Below, in pieces: positions 51,494-61,814 of a DNA stretch of 64,000 nt; position 1 is the first letter of the stretch; every line of letters begins with the position of its first letter. Source of the DNA: Euonymus europaeus (taxonomy: Eukaryota > Streptophyta > Magnoliopsida > Celastrales > Celastraceae); assembly GCA_963580455.1 (NCBI GenBank), contig OY756963.1, positions 21,657,555 through 21,721,554 of the forward strand, read 5' to 3'. The notes below the pieces were generated by a model, which searched no databases, had not been told where the DNA came from, and saw only the letters and a program-made list of their open reading frames with translations. A program made the position numbers and the translations under genes.

Positions 51494-52759
51494 ATGGCTG
51501 AGGAGTTGTCAGATACAATGAACCTTGATTTGAATCTGGGTCCTGGACCTGAGGCTGGCTCAGGATCAATACCTGGTGAAGCTGTGAATCTGGATGACTG
51601 GGTTCCCTTTAATAGAATTAGGGAGGCTGTTAGGCGTAGGGCTCGACAGAGGTGGCGATGGAGACATGTTCGAATGTCACCTGAAGCTCAAAACCTATCA
51701 ATGGAATTGAATCAAATGATGGGTAGTTCTGGTAATATGACTACATTACATGCAGGTGAGGGCAGTGTTGCTGTTGAGGAAAGAACAACCGAGGTGCCAA
51801 AAATGTGTGAAACCAACAATGGGTTCTTGGAAGATGATGTTTCAGAGAAAAATGATGATGTTGAGAAGGGTGTTGGAAATGATGGGAGCTTTTTTGATTG
51901 CAATATATGTTTGGATTTGTCTAAGGATCCCGTTGTAACTTGTTGTGGGCACTTGTTTTGTTGGCCGTGCCTTTATCGTTGGCTACATGTGCATTCAGAT
52001 GCGAAGGAGTGTCCTATCTGCAAGGGAGAGGTGACCATGAAGAATGTTACCCCAATATATGGTCGTGGGAGCAATAATCACACTATTGAACCAGAGAAGG
52101 ATCCGACTCTTAAAATTCCTCTTAGGCCCCATGCACGACGAGTTGAGAGCTTGAGGCAAATCATTCAGAGAAATCCTCTTGGTTTTCCGGTGGAGGAGAT
52201 GATTCGTCGACTTGGAAGTCGATTTGACCTTGCAAGGGATTTGACGACTCCACAGGATCCCAGCGATGCTGCAGAACTAACGAATTCCTTGCGCAACAGA
52301 ATTCTGACTTCTAGATGGATGCGCACGGAACAAAGTCCTGCTGCCCCGCCTGAAGAAGTGGTAGACTTAATACAGAGCAGCTCAAATGGCCCTGAGGCGG
52401 GGCAACCTTCACGCCTTCAGTCTCTGTTACTTCGAAGAACCCAATCACAATTGCGAAGTGCTACAATAGTCCCTTCTCTACCCACTGTTTTGAATTCTGA
52501 TGAAAGCTTGGTTGAAGCTTATTTTCGAAGCAATACTGTTGTTAGACATCAAGAGGAGCCTCAACCAGTTGACGATAGAGATTCCTTCTCAAGCATAGCT
52601 GCTGTGATAAACTCAGAGTCTCAAATCGACACTGCAATGGAAATCGACTCTTTGGTAACCCTTTCGACTTCATCTTCTAGAAGAAGAAACGAAGCTTTAA
52701 GGGTTTCAGATATGGACAGCGGGGATTCTCCTGCTCCTAGAAGGAGACGGTTGAACTGA
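51494..52759 (+). CDS. RING-type E3 ubiquitin ligase (MUSE1/MUSE2-like)
   Basis: Single coding exon, 421 residues from the ATG at 51494. The N-terminus is MAEELSDTMNLDLNLGPGPE, with the LDLNLGP motif of this group, followed by a basic segment (41-60, RIREAVRRRARQRWRWRHVR). The C3HC4 RING lies at 136-176: CNICLD, CCGHLFCWPCLYRWL, then CPICKGEV. The C-terminal half is Ser-rich and ends in a basic PRRRRLN. RMA-type ligases have similar RINGs but are shorter and end in a membrane anchor, which is missing here. In Arabidopsis, MUSE1 and MUSE2 limit immune receptor levels. The same function here is inferred only from the family. Confidence 0.9.
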   Translation: MAEELSDTMNLDLNLGPGPEAGSGSIPGEAVNLDDWVPFNRIREAVRRRARQRWRWRHVRMSPEAQNLSMELNQMMGSSGNMTTLHAGEGSVAVEERTTEVPKMCETNNGFLEDDVSEKNDDVEKGVGNDGSFFDCNICLDLSKDPVVTCCGHLFCWPCLYRWLHVHSDAKECPICKGEVTMKNVTPIYGRGSNNHTIEPEKDPTLKIPLRPHARRVESLRQIIQRNPLGFPVEEMIRRLGSRFDLARDLTTPQDPSDAAELTNSLRNRILTSRWMRTEQSPAAPPEEVVDLIQSSSNGPEAGQPSRLQSLLLRRTQSQLRSATIVPSLPTVLNSDESLVEAYFRSNTVVRHQEEPQPVDDRDSFSSIAAVINSESQIDTAMEIDSLVTLSTSSSRRRNEALRVSDMDSGDSPAPRRRRLN

Positions 52760-53235
52760 CAAGAACTTGCCCAAAGTATGTAACATTCGAATAACCATTG
52801 AAGCGGATGCCTCAGTATGTATTCATAAATCATATTAAAAATTATGACTTTTATGCAACATTGGTTCCATCTCATTAGGTCGCTTTACAAGTTTGAAGCT
52901 TTTCTGCATACCATATAGTTTTGAGTGTCATCATCATCATGTTTAAAGCTGTGTTGTAATGGATCAAGTAGTCTAGATTTGTTTTTTTGTATTCATGATC
53001 AACTATCCTTAAATTATTAATGTTCTTCTGATTATATCCTTAAAACTATGAAGTCGCCCATTTCTATCCTGTAGTTTCATTTCAAATACAGATTTTATCC
53101 TGTGTCACAACTCCGGTGAGACATCTGTCGGATTTTTCCTGGAGTGACATTCAAACTCTGGCAAATTGGAACATTATGCACCAACTACTAAGAAGTGGTT
53201 TAGCGTTAAATAAAGTGGCTCATATTAGCAGAAAT
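52760..53235. other. RING gene 3' region
   Basis: Presumed 3' untranslated sequence and spacer. No coding signal. Confidence 0.4.
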
Positions 53236-53970
53236 GAGTATGTTAACAGTTTTGAAAACTGTTTTCTATTTTCGAAAACTAAAAACAGGGTAGAAAATTT
53301 GTTTGGGGTATAAAGTTTTAAAAATTGTGTTTTTGAAAATCAAAAAATAAAAACAGGGAAAAATTGTTTTAGGCAATTTTGAGAATTGACCAGTTAAATT
53401 ATTGTAAATAAGTTGAATTTCCAATCATTTTTTCTTTCCTCTCGCTCTCTCTCCATCTGACAAACTAAATGTGTCGGTGATGGATCCTCATTGTCCGCGA
53501 TCATTCACAACGTGATTGGTCTTAAAAGAATCATAAGAGGACGAACAAGAAAATCCAACTAACATTGACTCAACTGTAGCTTTCGAAATCTCGCTTGAAA
53601 TAGTGCGGCCACTATGAAGAAAATGGCCCGATCCGGCCAACGCCAGTGACATCCACCACCTTCATTGGACTCATCGGATTGAGGAACACCTAACCTGGTT
53701 CTTTTCCGATCAGATGAGCCACCAGAAGGCCGTGCCTCGATGTTGACCCGAAATAGGTCCATTATTGACCCGATTTGGTGAATTTGAGTTTAATTTTTGA
53801 TGAATTTCAATTTCATTTGAAAGAATTTTAGTTCAATTTTAATTTCATGTTTTCAGTTTCCGAAAACGTAGTTAAATAACACAAGCCAAATGAATTTTCA
53901 ATACTTTATAATTGTTGAAAACTATATTCAAAATTGTTTTTGAAAACTAAAAAAGAATATATGTAAAAAT
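53236..53970. repeat. dispersed repeat, copy 2 (inverse of 39080-39625)
   Basis: The reverse complement shares long AT-rich blocks with copy 1, including TTTTGAATATAGTTTTCAAC, AAAATTCATTTGGCTTGTGTTATTT and GTAAATAAGTTGAATTTCCAAT. It begins GAGTATGTTAACAGTTTTGAAAACTG. A GC-richer interior at 53480-53760 is absent or different in copy 1. Confidence 0.6.
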
Positions 53971-54003
53971 ATTAATAGATAAGTATGTAAATATAATTGT
54001 AAT

Positions 54004-54006
<3 letters not shown>

Positions 54007-54076
<70 letters not shown>
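54007..54076. repeat. (TA)n microsatellite, interrupted
   Basis: About 70 bases of TA repeats with one break near 54040. Likely unstable in length. Confidence 0.9.
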
Positions 54077-54079
<3 letters not shown>

Positions 54080-54510
54080 AACGTATGTTAACACTTCTCT
54101 TGTTTATTATTTTTTACCAATGCCCTTGCACGTAATTCATCACAACACTTAAAACAGTATATATATGGTAATTGAAATGTAACATTATAAATCTCAATCC
54201 AAACGCATCCTAAGAATTTCGAGTCCCGAAAACTGATCAATCCTAAATATTTATCTCCATAACAATACACACCCACTTAACGTAACGTAATTAATATTGG
54301 AAATCATATCCTAATTAAATTTAAACCGCCAGCATTAACTGACCCATTTTATTTTTTGAGATATACATTGTCATCTATGCAATAATTGACAAGATTATCT
54401 TTTGTTCCATTTTAATTTTGGTTTCTATGTGCATCACCAAGTACATAAGTATAGTTGGGTTACCTTAGAAAGCAATGTTTTCATCAATATAATAAGATAC
54501 AGAGAAAACC

Positions 54511-54861
54511 ATGAGCATCTCTAACACCAATATCCTTCAACCCATTTTCTTCCTCTACCAGTTAATCTTCTCTTCAATGGCGGAAGAAAACCATTCCTGT
54601 TATGGAGACTTTGTATTCGTAAACGTTGATGGGACACAAGTGTCGACCAACAAGAACAAGGATCCTTATCAATGTCCAAGATGCAAGGATTTCTTTGGAA
54701 CCTCGGAATCTTATAGGAATCATATTTGGAGTCACTTTGATGAATGGGCTTCAGAGGAGAACAAGATGAATAAAGGGAAGCTCGAGGTAGTGCTGGAGGA
54801 AGACAATGTTCAAGAAGATAAACAGCAGGAGGAGGAGGAGGACTGGACTTTTGTCTTTTGA
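54511..54861 (+). CDS. small C2H2 zinc-finger protein, unknown role
   Basis: A 116-residue frame with one C2H2 finger, C55-x2-C58-x12-H71-x3-H75 in YQCPRCKDFFGTSESYRNHI. There is no QALGGH helix of the plant EPF type. The first 22 residues are hydrophobic and may be leader only: a second ATG at 54577 gives MAEENHSCYGDFVF and a 94-residue protein, which I find equally likely. The C-terminus is acidic (EEEED) and ends WTFVF. I do not recognise a family. It could be a lineage-specific gene or a fragment of a larger zinc-finger gene; coding codon use and a clear finger support it being real. Confidence 0.6.
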   Translation: MSISNTNILQPIFFLYQLIFSSMAEENHSCYGDFVFVNVDGTQVSTNKNKDPYQCPRCKDFFGTSESYRNHIWSHFDEWASEENKMNKGKLEVVLEEDNVQEDKQQEEEEDWTFVF

Positions 54862-54869
54862 TGAAATCA

Positions 54870-57165
54870 AGGATTGAGTATATGTTACATGCGTTGTCTG
54901 CTAATAATGTTCCTTTTGGAACCTCAATAATAAAATATATTTTGTCTGGTTTACATTATTAGATTCTTGCGATTAGACATTAGTAGTTGATATGGAACTA
55001 AGAAAAAATATATTTTGGCATTTCTCAAAAATTAGTTAAATATGGCGCCATGATCGTTATTGGTTGTAAATCAGCTAAACAACTCTGGTACTCTCACACA
55101 ATAATAATAACTAAAAAAATTACTGACTATTTTCATAAAAAAAAAAAAATTACTGACTATAATAATGTCTCGATACATGCTTTACTTTAGATTATATCAA
55201 AGTAATGAAAAGTTTCGAAATTTTAATCGTTAATTATAGCGCCGTAAAAATTCGTTTGTTATTTCCTAAATTGTCCAATTTTTAATATATTATGTATATT
55301 ATTTTTAGTTTAATTTAAGTCTTTAACTTTTAAGTTGATTAATAACAACCGTCCAATAATGGTTAAACAAATATGATACCCTAATCATATGGTTTTTACA
55401 TTAAGCATTAACAAATTGAAAAATTCTTACTTTTTAGGATTGGTTAATTTACCAATACCAAAAAAATGTATGCCGACATTACTAGCAACGATAATGATTT
55501 CTATATTTTATTAACTCCATTTTCGATATGGTAACGATAACCAATCATTGGTAAAGGTAACAACCATAGAAATAGATGGAACCTGAAGTGATTTTGCTAA
55601 TAGAAAGTCAAGAAAGAAGTTAAATAAGAGCTACAAACCGATAGTTAAGAGGCAAGTCCCTATAAACTGACCTTCAAACCCATTACACTTTCTACTTCCA
55701 ATTCAACATATTCAACTCAATATGTTAACTTATTGGGTAGAAGCATTTCATAATATTTATATATATTATAACGCTCCCCTTCACATGTGAACTAAACAAT
55801 CTAACAACCCAACAAACGAGAACACTAGAACTACTCTTACACAAGAGATTAGAATTCGAAAACCTCCCACTTCAATACCATATTAAGATTAGTTACTTTA
55901 TCATTCAATCATTCAACTCAATAAGTTAACTTATTGAGTAACATTTCACATCATTTATACATATAACATGTTGTAACACTATTTATACATATTATAACAC
56001 TGGAATCACAAGGGAGATCTTCCATGGGCTAATTCCTTACTGATGAAACAGCTGAAAAAAGATGCTTCACAGAGCCAGCAACCACCACATGAACGTTTTT
56101 TTTTCTCTCTTCCTTCTAGAGCATCCATGACAATAACGAGCGACTCGGCCATCAATATATTTTTTCATTCCCACAGCACAGATGATAAAATAGACAACAC
56201 GAGTGATCCACGAGCAGCAACTACAAACTCTCATTTGTATTTTGTAAACTACTCATAGATTTACAAAACTGATGTTACGGACCCAAGCAAGTAATACAAC
56301 CCCCATATCTCAAGTTGTCATACAGACAGCCACGGGTGAGGGGAAATACTTCCATCTATTAAGCAAACTGCAGTAAACAAATTCATTCGACTCCACTCCC
56401 AAAAGAAATGCTCAAAACGGAATCTCTGAAAGCCCACATCAATCCAGGAATGTTCCCAACAAGTAACAACATCCACAATAATGAAACCCCAATGGTAAAC
56501 TTAATAAAACATCTAGAAAGCATAGAGCATCATTTGCTTTATGGAACCCAAATTGCCATTCGGTTTCTTCACTGGTCTCAACTCAATCCATATGATGGCT
56601 TAGGATAATGAAGTTCACGTAAATAAAGTTCATTCTTCACCAAAAACTTTCCCATCGATATATGTAAAACATTGTAAAACAAGGGTAGAGAAGAAATGGT
56701 AAAATAAAAAGAGGTGAACAAAAGAAACAGAAACAGATGGGAAAAAGTAGCTCATGGCATGTATTGTAGATCATCTAGCCAACAGAACTATGGTACAAAT
56801 ATTCAAGCTCAGAAAAGATAGCTTGGAACAGCCATGAGAAAACACAAACTCATCAATTAAACTGTTAGAATCAACACGTGTACAACATTATGCTTAACAC
56901 CCCAATTTAACACAAAAATACCTTCAACTCACTGCAAACTTCAGGCAAGCGATCACAAAGGGGCAAATAACATCTGAAACAGTAAAATACAGACATGAGA
57001 AAATCCTCAAGTAAATGAAAGACGGAAAAAAATAAAACCCATTATAAATGACAATTAAATTTAGAGGAGCTCAAATATTTCATTATACCTATAAACAAAG
57101 AAATTAAACTTGGACTACCATCAGATGTCAGCAACGCACTACATGATTGTTCAGTCATTCAGCTA
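54870..57165. other. intergenic, repeat-like segments, no gene seen
   Basis: No coding gene supported. A partial direct repeat lies at 55706-55770 and 55912-55975 (TTCAACTCAATA(T/A)GTTAACTTATTG). The right third may include downstream transcript of GCP3. Confidence 0.4.
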
Positions 57166-57170
57166 GGTGC

Positions 57171-57356
57171 CATGGTGAACTAATACACTTAATTCCTGCG
57201 TTGAGTTGTGAATGTAGTCCCTCACTGGAATATCAAACAGCCTTCCTATTGTTGCAACCGGCTATAAAATTCAGTGAAGTCAAGTCCCAAAAGCAGGAAT
57301 TTCAATGTGCTGCTGCACAGGTAACTGAGATAAGAACATCAAGCAATAGTATCTGT
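57171..57356 (-). pseudogene. partial tandem copy of the last GCP3 exon
   Basis: 186 bases repeat the adjacent segment 57357-57545 with point changes and small indels. The reverse strand retains SQLPVQQHIE and EFYSRLQQ followed by a stop, but a deletion breaks the frame between them. It lies immediately downstream of the true GCP3 stop. Confidence 0.8.
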
Positions 57357-57426
57357 CATGGTGAACTAATACACTCAACTACTGCCTTGAGTAGTGAATT
57401 TAGTCCCTCACTGGAATATCAACAGC

Positions 57427-60115
57427 CTATTGACGCAACCGGCTATAAAATTCGGTGAAGTCAAGCCGGAAAAGCAGGAATTTCAAATCAATGTGCTGCT
57501 GCACAGGTAGCTGAGATAAGAAATCATCAAGCAATAGTTTATATTCCTTGTCAATTGAATCCAGTTCTCGTCCCATATTACGAAGAAATTCACCAGCACG
57601 TAGTGTCAGGGCTTTCCTGCCCTCACCAATCCATGAACCAGTCTCGGAAGATTTATCAGTTGCTATCCTTCTTGACTTGTTCTTGTCTTGAGATTCCATG
57701 GTTCTGCATTAAATAAAAGCAAATATGATCCTTGCAAATTAATCGAGTAAAATATTACTCAGAAGTATATACAATGTATACACCCATTTATACTCAGAAT
57801 TATAAATCTGACTTGTTGCTAATGAATATGATTAATAATTGTATAACAAATCGTTACCTTGCTTGAAATTCAAAAATTCCTTCATATAGCCTATCCGCAT
57901 GACTTCTAAATCGCATTATAAGGTCAAACAATACAAAGAGAGATTTGTAAAGAGTTTGAGACCTTTCGCCAAGAAGAGATTTATCCACAATGGAATTGAG
58001 GTACTTCTCATGTGCTGCCAGCAGATCATCAAGATCTCTGGCTACTTCCATTTCATTTGAAAAATTAGACCAAGACACCTCCAAAACTTCAAACATGATA
58101 TAGTATTGCAAGTTTGTAACAAAATGATTCATATCATCCCACAGAACCTGGCATCTTCTCAATGTTGAGAGCAACTGCAACTTAACTGCTTGCTGCAACT
58201 TGGTGAATGAATGGGAAGTGATACAATTTGGTTTCATAGTCTTCCAAGCACCGATAAGTGCATGCTCCACCCGTCTGAGCTTCCATAGAAAATTGAAAAT
58301 TCTTAAATATCTTGCCATGACAGACTCCGTGAACACAGTATCTAGTGGAACCCCAGCATCATATTCCAATGAGAATACATCCCAGCCCCTGTCTCCCGTT
58401 CCATGAGGCATCATTTTAACCCTCAACCTATCTAAGATGTCGGGATCATCATACTGAGCATTAGATGAGCGGATTGCAGTTTCCAGCAACCCAGCTAACT
58501 TAAATGAGCTAATAGTATTAGCAGGCTCGGAAAGATCTGGTCCAACAATATCCATCAGATACTGTACAAAATCACCCTGCCCCAGCAGTAAATAACGCTT
58601 GATAGCAAGACAATGTTCCTTGAACTTATACCTGTTGTACATGACATCCAGTAAATGCCTGTCAATTCTCTTTGATGCTTCAGCAACAAGAGATTCAAGA
58701 GCATCAGTTTCACCATATCCTAAACTCCCTCTTCTAGTTGTGGTCCCAGCAGCAGCTGCAGCATCAGTAGTAGCATCAGCCCAACCACGATCATCACAAC
58801 AAACACGAAGGAAATTTATTGATTTGCCTGTCCTCAATATCCGCTGAGCAAGAGATTGTGAAATAAATGAAGGAAGCATCCCCGCATGGAGACGATAACC
58901 TTCTCTCCAAAGTGACTCTGCTTTCACAGGCTGGCTTACAACAAAGAATTCCGCAAAAATATCCTCCAGCTCCCCTTCTAAAACCCAACTTCTCACCATT
59001 TCAAAAAGCGGAGAGCACACCCGCCGTAGTAAACGCCTCATAAACTCATGCACGAGGGGATCGCCATGCTGGGCATGCAAATGAATGGCCCCAGCCATTG
59101 CCCCACCTCTCAAAACTCTACACTTATCAACCAAAACAGCCATCAACCTCATTTTCACCATCGGTTCAGCAAACCAAACTGACAGTCTCCTTAACGTCAG
59201 ATAATTTCCTGAACTTGCTGACTCTGAAACCAATGGGATTGGATTCATGGACTGCGCTTCAAGAACAGCCAATAACTTATAGTACTCTGAAAGCTCATCT
59301 TGCAAGGCAGCACAAAGTGCTTGCCCAACAGTTCCCACATCTTCAGAAGGAAAACCATCCATACTCTCTGCAATATAACCCTTAACCTTTCTAAATAACC
59401 AACCCAGTTCACATAACTTCCTAACCATAATCCTAGTTGCTCTAGGAACCTTAATTGAATCCGGTAATACATATCCATCCACATTAGCATCAAATTTCAC
59501 ATACTTGCCATCAATTCCTTGGCAAGCATACAATACATCCCTTACTAAGGCCTCCTCAGACACCTCATTCTCCTCTTTCATTAAATTTGCATAGTCCTTA
59601 AATGCCATATCACGTAAATTTTCTGGGTCTTTTGCCACCAACAAAACCCCATTGTTCCACCCTTTTTCTCTACTTTCCCAACCTCGCAAAACAGTTGAAT
59701 TGCTCCCTTGTTCAGCATCTGAATACGCCAAATTAGGCAACAAGACTGTGGAATCGGGTCCATTTATTGCACTCTTTCTATCCGCGGATATAATTTTGAG
59801 CAAATAAAGCACCGCCCACTTGTTGTTTACACTTCCGGGCCCCGTTCTAGATGCGAATTTGGAATAAAGATCAGCGAAAGTGAGGGCCTGAGAGGACTTA
59901 CCTTGGGTGGCAAGGCGACGCTTGATTGACTCGGCGATAGCGGCAGCATCAGGTGCAATGGAAGGCGTCAAACGGCTTGAGAGAATGCGAACTGCGTAGC
60001 GGAGAGAGTTTTGGAAATCTGGGGAGTGAGGGCTAGGGTTAGGATTTTGCGGGAGCAATCGAAGAACCAGTTCCTTTACGAGATCTGTAACCTTTTGCAG
60101 ATCTTCTTCTTCCAT
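57427..60115 (-). CDS. GCP3: gamma-tubulin complex component 3 (SPC98 homolog)
   Basis: Two exons on the minus strand: 60115-57858 and 57703-57427; 844 residues, close to Arabidopsis GCP3 (about 838). It starts MEEEDLQKVTDLVKELVLRL. Spc97/Spc98 family text runs from about residue 185 to the end: DVLYACQGIDGKYVKFD, LLRRVCSPLFEMVRSWVLEG, INFLRVCCDDRGWAD, YLLLGQGDFVQYLMD and FNFLWKLRRVEHALIGAW. Exon 2 carries LRAGEFLRNMGRELDSI and LPVQQHIDLKFLLFRLDF. With GCP2 and gamma-tubulin it forms the small complex that nucleates microtubules. The large first exon with one late intron is clear. A tandem copy of the last exon's end lies behind it. Confidence 0.95.
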
Positions 60116-60218
60116 GTTTGACAGGAAAGGGAAACTGAAAGTAAGAGCTGCAGAAAGAGAGAGAATATCGAGGGTTTTTGTGAGTGAAAGATTCGTCAGT
60201 TGATGCGTGGTGGTTTTT

Positions 60219-60227
60219 TATTTTATA
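60219..60227 (-). promoter_or_regulatory. probable TATA box of GCP3
   Basis: TATAAAATA on the minus strand about 105 bases before the ATG, followed by a GA/CT-mixed leader. Confidence 0.4.
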
Positions 60228-60239
60228 TGGGCGGGCAAA

Positions 60240-60950
60240 TTTTATGTTTTATGTTTTTTTTTTCCAAATGAAATTCAAAATTGGTGGGGTTCCGTGCCAT
60301 CCTATTTGCAATGAGTTGTGTTAAATAATCCAGGTTTTTTAATCCAATATTAATTCAAGTTTATATGATATGTTTTGTAAGTGTATGACACGAAAAATTA
60401 AAATTTTAAAAAATAAAATATTTTATTTGAAATTTCACATTTTTATTTTTATTTTTAAACGAAATTTTAAAACACTCTATCTCTTAAAATATATATTAGA
60501 TTTTGAAATAAATTGTATATCCATAATCAACAAGTAAATATCTATTCAACAAGATCTATCAATGATAGGTTTTATTCAGTCATTTTTAATTATATTATTT
60601 TTTGTATTAATATGTGAATTACGTAGGTTTCAGTATTTATTTATAGGTACTGATATAGACTCGTATATCGATTTTCATACTAATTTTAATTTCATGTGAC
60701 AATTTATTTAATTTTTAGCCAAGGCATCCATTTTTAATGAAAAATTATCAAAAATGGCTAACATGATCCAAATTAAAAAGTTAAAGGGATTGATTGACAT
60801 AAAAAAAAATTTCATTTGCATGATTGATTCGAAGTATAAATAATTTCATGGGGAAATCATTTTATTAATAGAAAAGAAAAAAAAATGTGAAGTGACCAAA
60901 ATGACCCAAAAACACGTAACTCTAATCGGATACTTGCGGCTAATTATTTC
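60240..60950. other. intergenic, AT-rich, no gene seen
   Basis: Low-complexity AT-rich DNA between GCP3 and the left end of the MULE. Confidence 0.4.
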
Positions 60951-61204
60951 TAGGGAATTTTGGAGAAATGACCACTTACACACAAATTTTTGGAAAAATG
61001 ACCTTGTCTCAAAAAAATCGCATTTATGACCTCTTTTACTTTTTTATTGACTAGAATACCCTTATGTGGCAGAATAAAATTTATTACTCTGGGTTTATTT
61101 ATTACTTTGAGTTTTGAGCTCTGCGATTCATTTTTCGTTTTCGATCCATACATAGATCAAAACAGCCGCCCTGCATTTATTTTTGTGCAGAGTTTGTCTT
61201 CCAA

Positions 61205-61812
61205 GTAAGTTCATTTGCTAGCTGGAATGTGTTGTATATCTACTTATTATTACGCATCTGTGCAATCGTTTGTGGCTAGCTGAATGTGTTGTATATCTGC
61301 TTATTACACGCATGAGCTGTTTCCTGTGAAATCGTCTGTGGATGCTCGACATATTCTGGGCGAGAATGATTCGTAAATAGTATCTGTCATGAAGTAGATT
61401 GTATCCATGTTATAAGTTTGGTCGTGCCATTTTTAAAGTCGGTAGAACTTTAATTTTTGTGGTCGTGCCAGTGATAATGTGGTCGTGCCAATGTATAATG
61501 AGGTCGTGCCAGTGATAATGTGGTCGTGCCAGTGATTATGTGGTCGTGCCAGTGATTATGTGGTCGTGCCAGTGTATTATGTGGTCGTTCCATTGATTAT
61601 TTGGTCGTGCCAATGTATTATGTGGTCGTGCCATTGATTATTTGGTCGTGCCAATGTATTATGTGGTCGTGCCATTGATTATTTGGTCGTGCCAATGTAT
61701 TATGTGGTCGTGCCATTGATTATTTGGTCGTGCCAACAATGTTTGTGGTCGTGCTTTTTTGTTTCTCCATTGAATTTATTAATTTTATTATGATATCTTA
61801 TTATATGTGCAG
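61205..61812 (+). other. leader intron of the MULE transposase gene
   Basis: A perfect GTAAGT donor at 61205 and a TATGTGCAG acceptor ending at 61812, two bases before the ATG at 61815. Inferred from splice signals only. Confidence 0.6.
61418..61755 (+). repeat. minisatellite, 20/21-bp unit GGTCGTGCCA-n
   Basis: About 15 consecutive units beginning GGTCGTGCCA, starting regularly at 61460, with one looser unit before. Early units end GTGATAATGT or GTGATTATGT. Later ones alternate ATTGATTATTT... and AATGTATTATGT, giving a 41-bp dimer repeated about four times. It lies wholly inside the leader intron of the MULE gene. Confidence 0.92.
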
Positions 61813-61814
61813 GA

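Noticed and set aside
56043..56608. Small plus-strand frames between the C2H2 gene and GCP3
   Set aside because: No motifs, low-complexity composition and no splice context.
61418..61755. CRISPR-like array
   Set aside because: Units are contiguous 20/21-bp repeats without unique spacers, in a plant transposon. It is a minisatellite.
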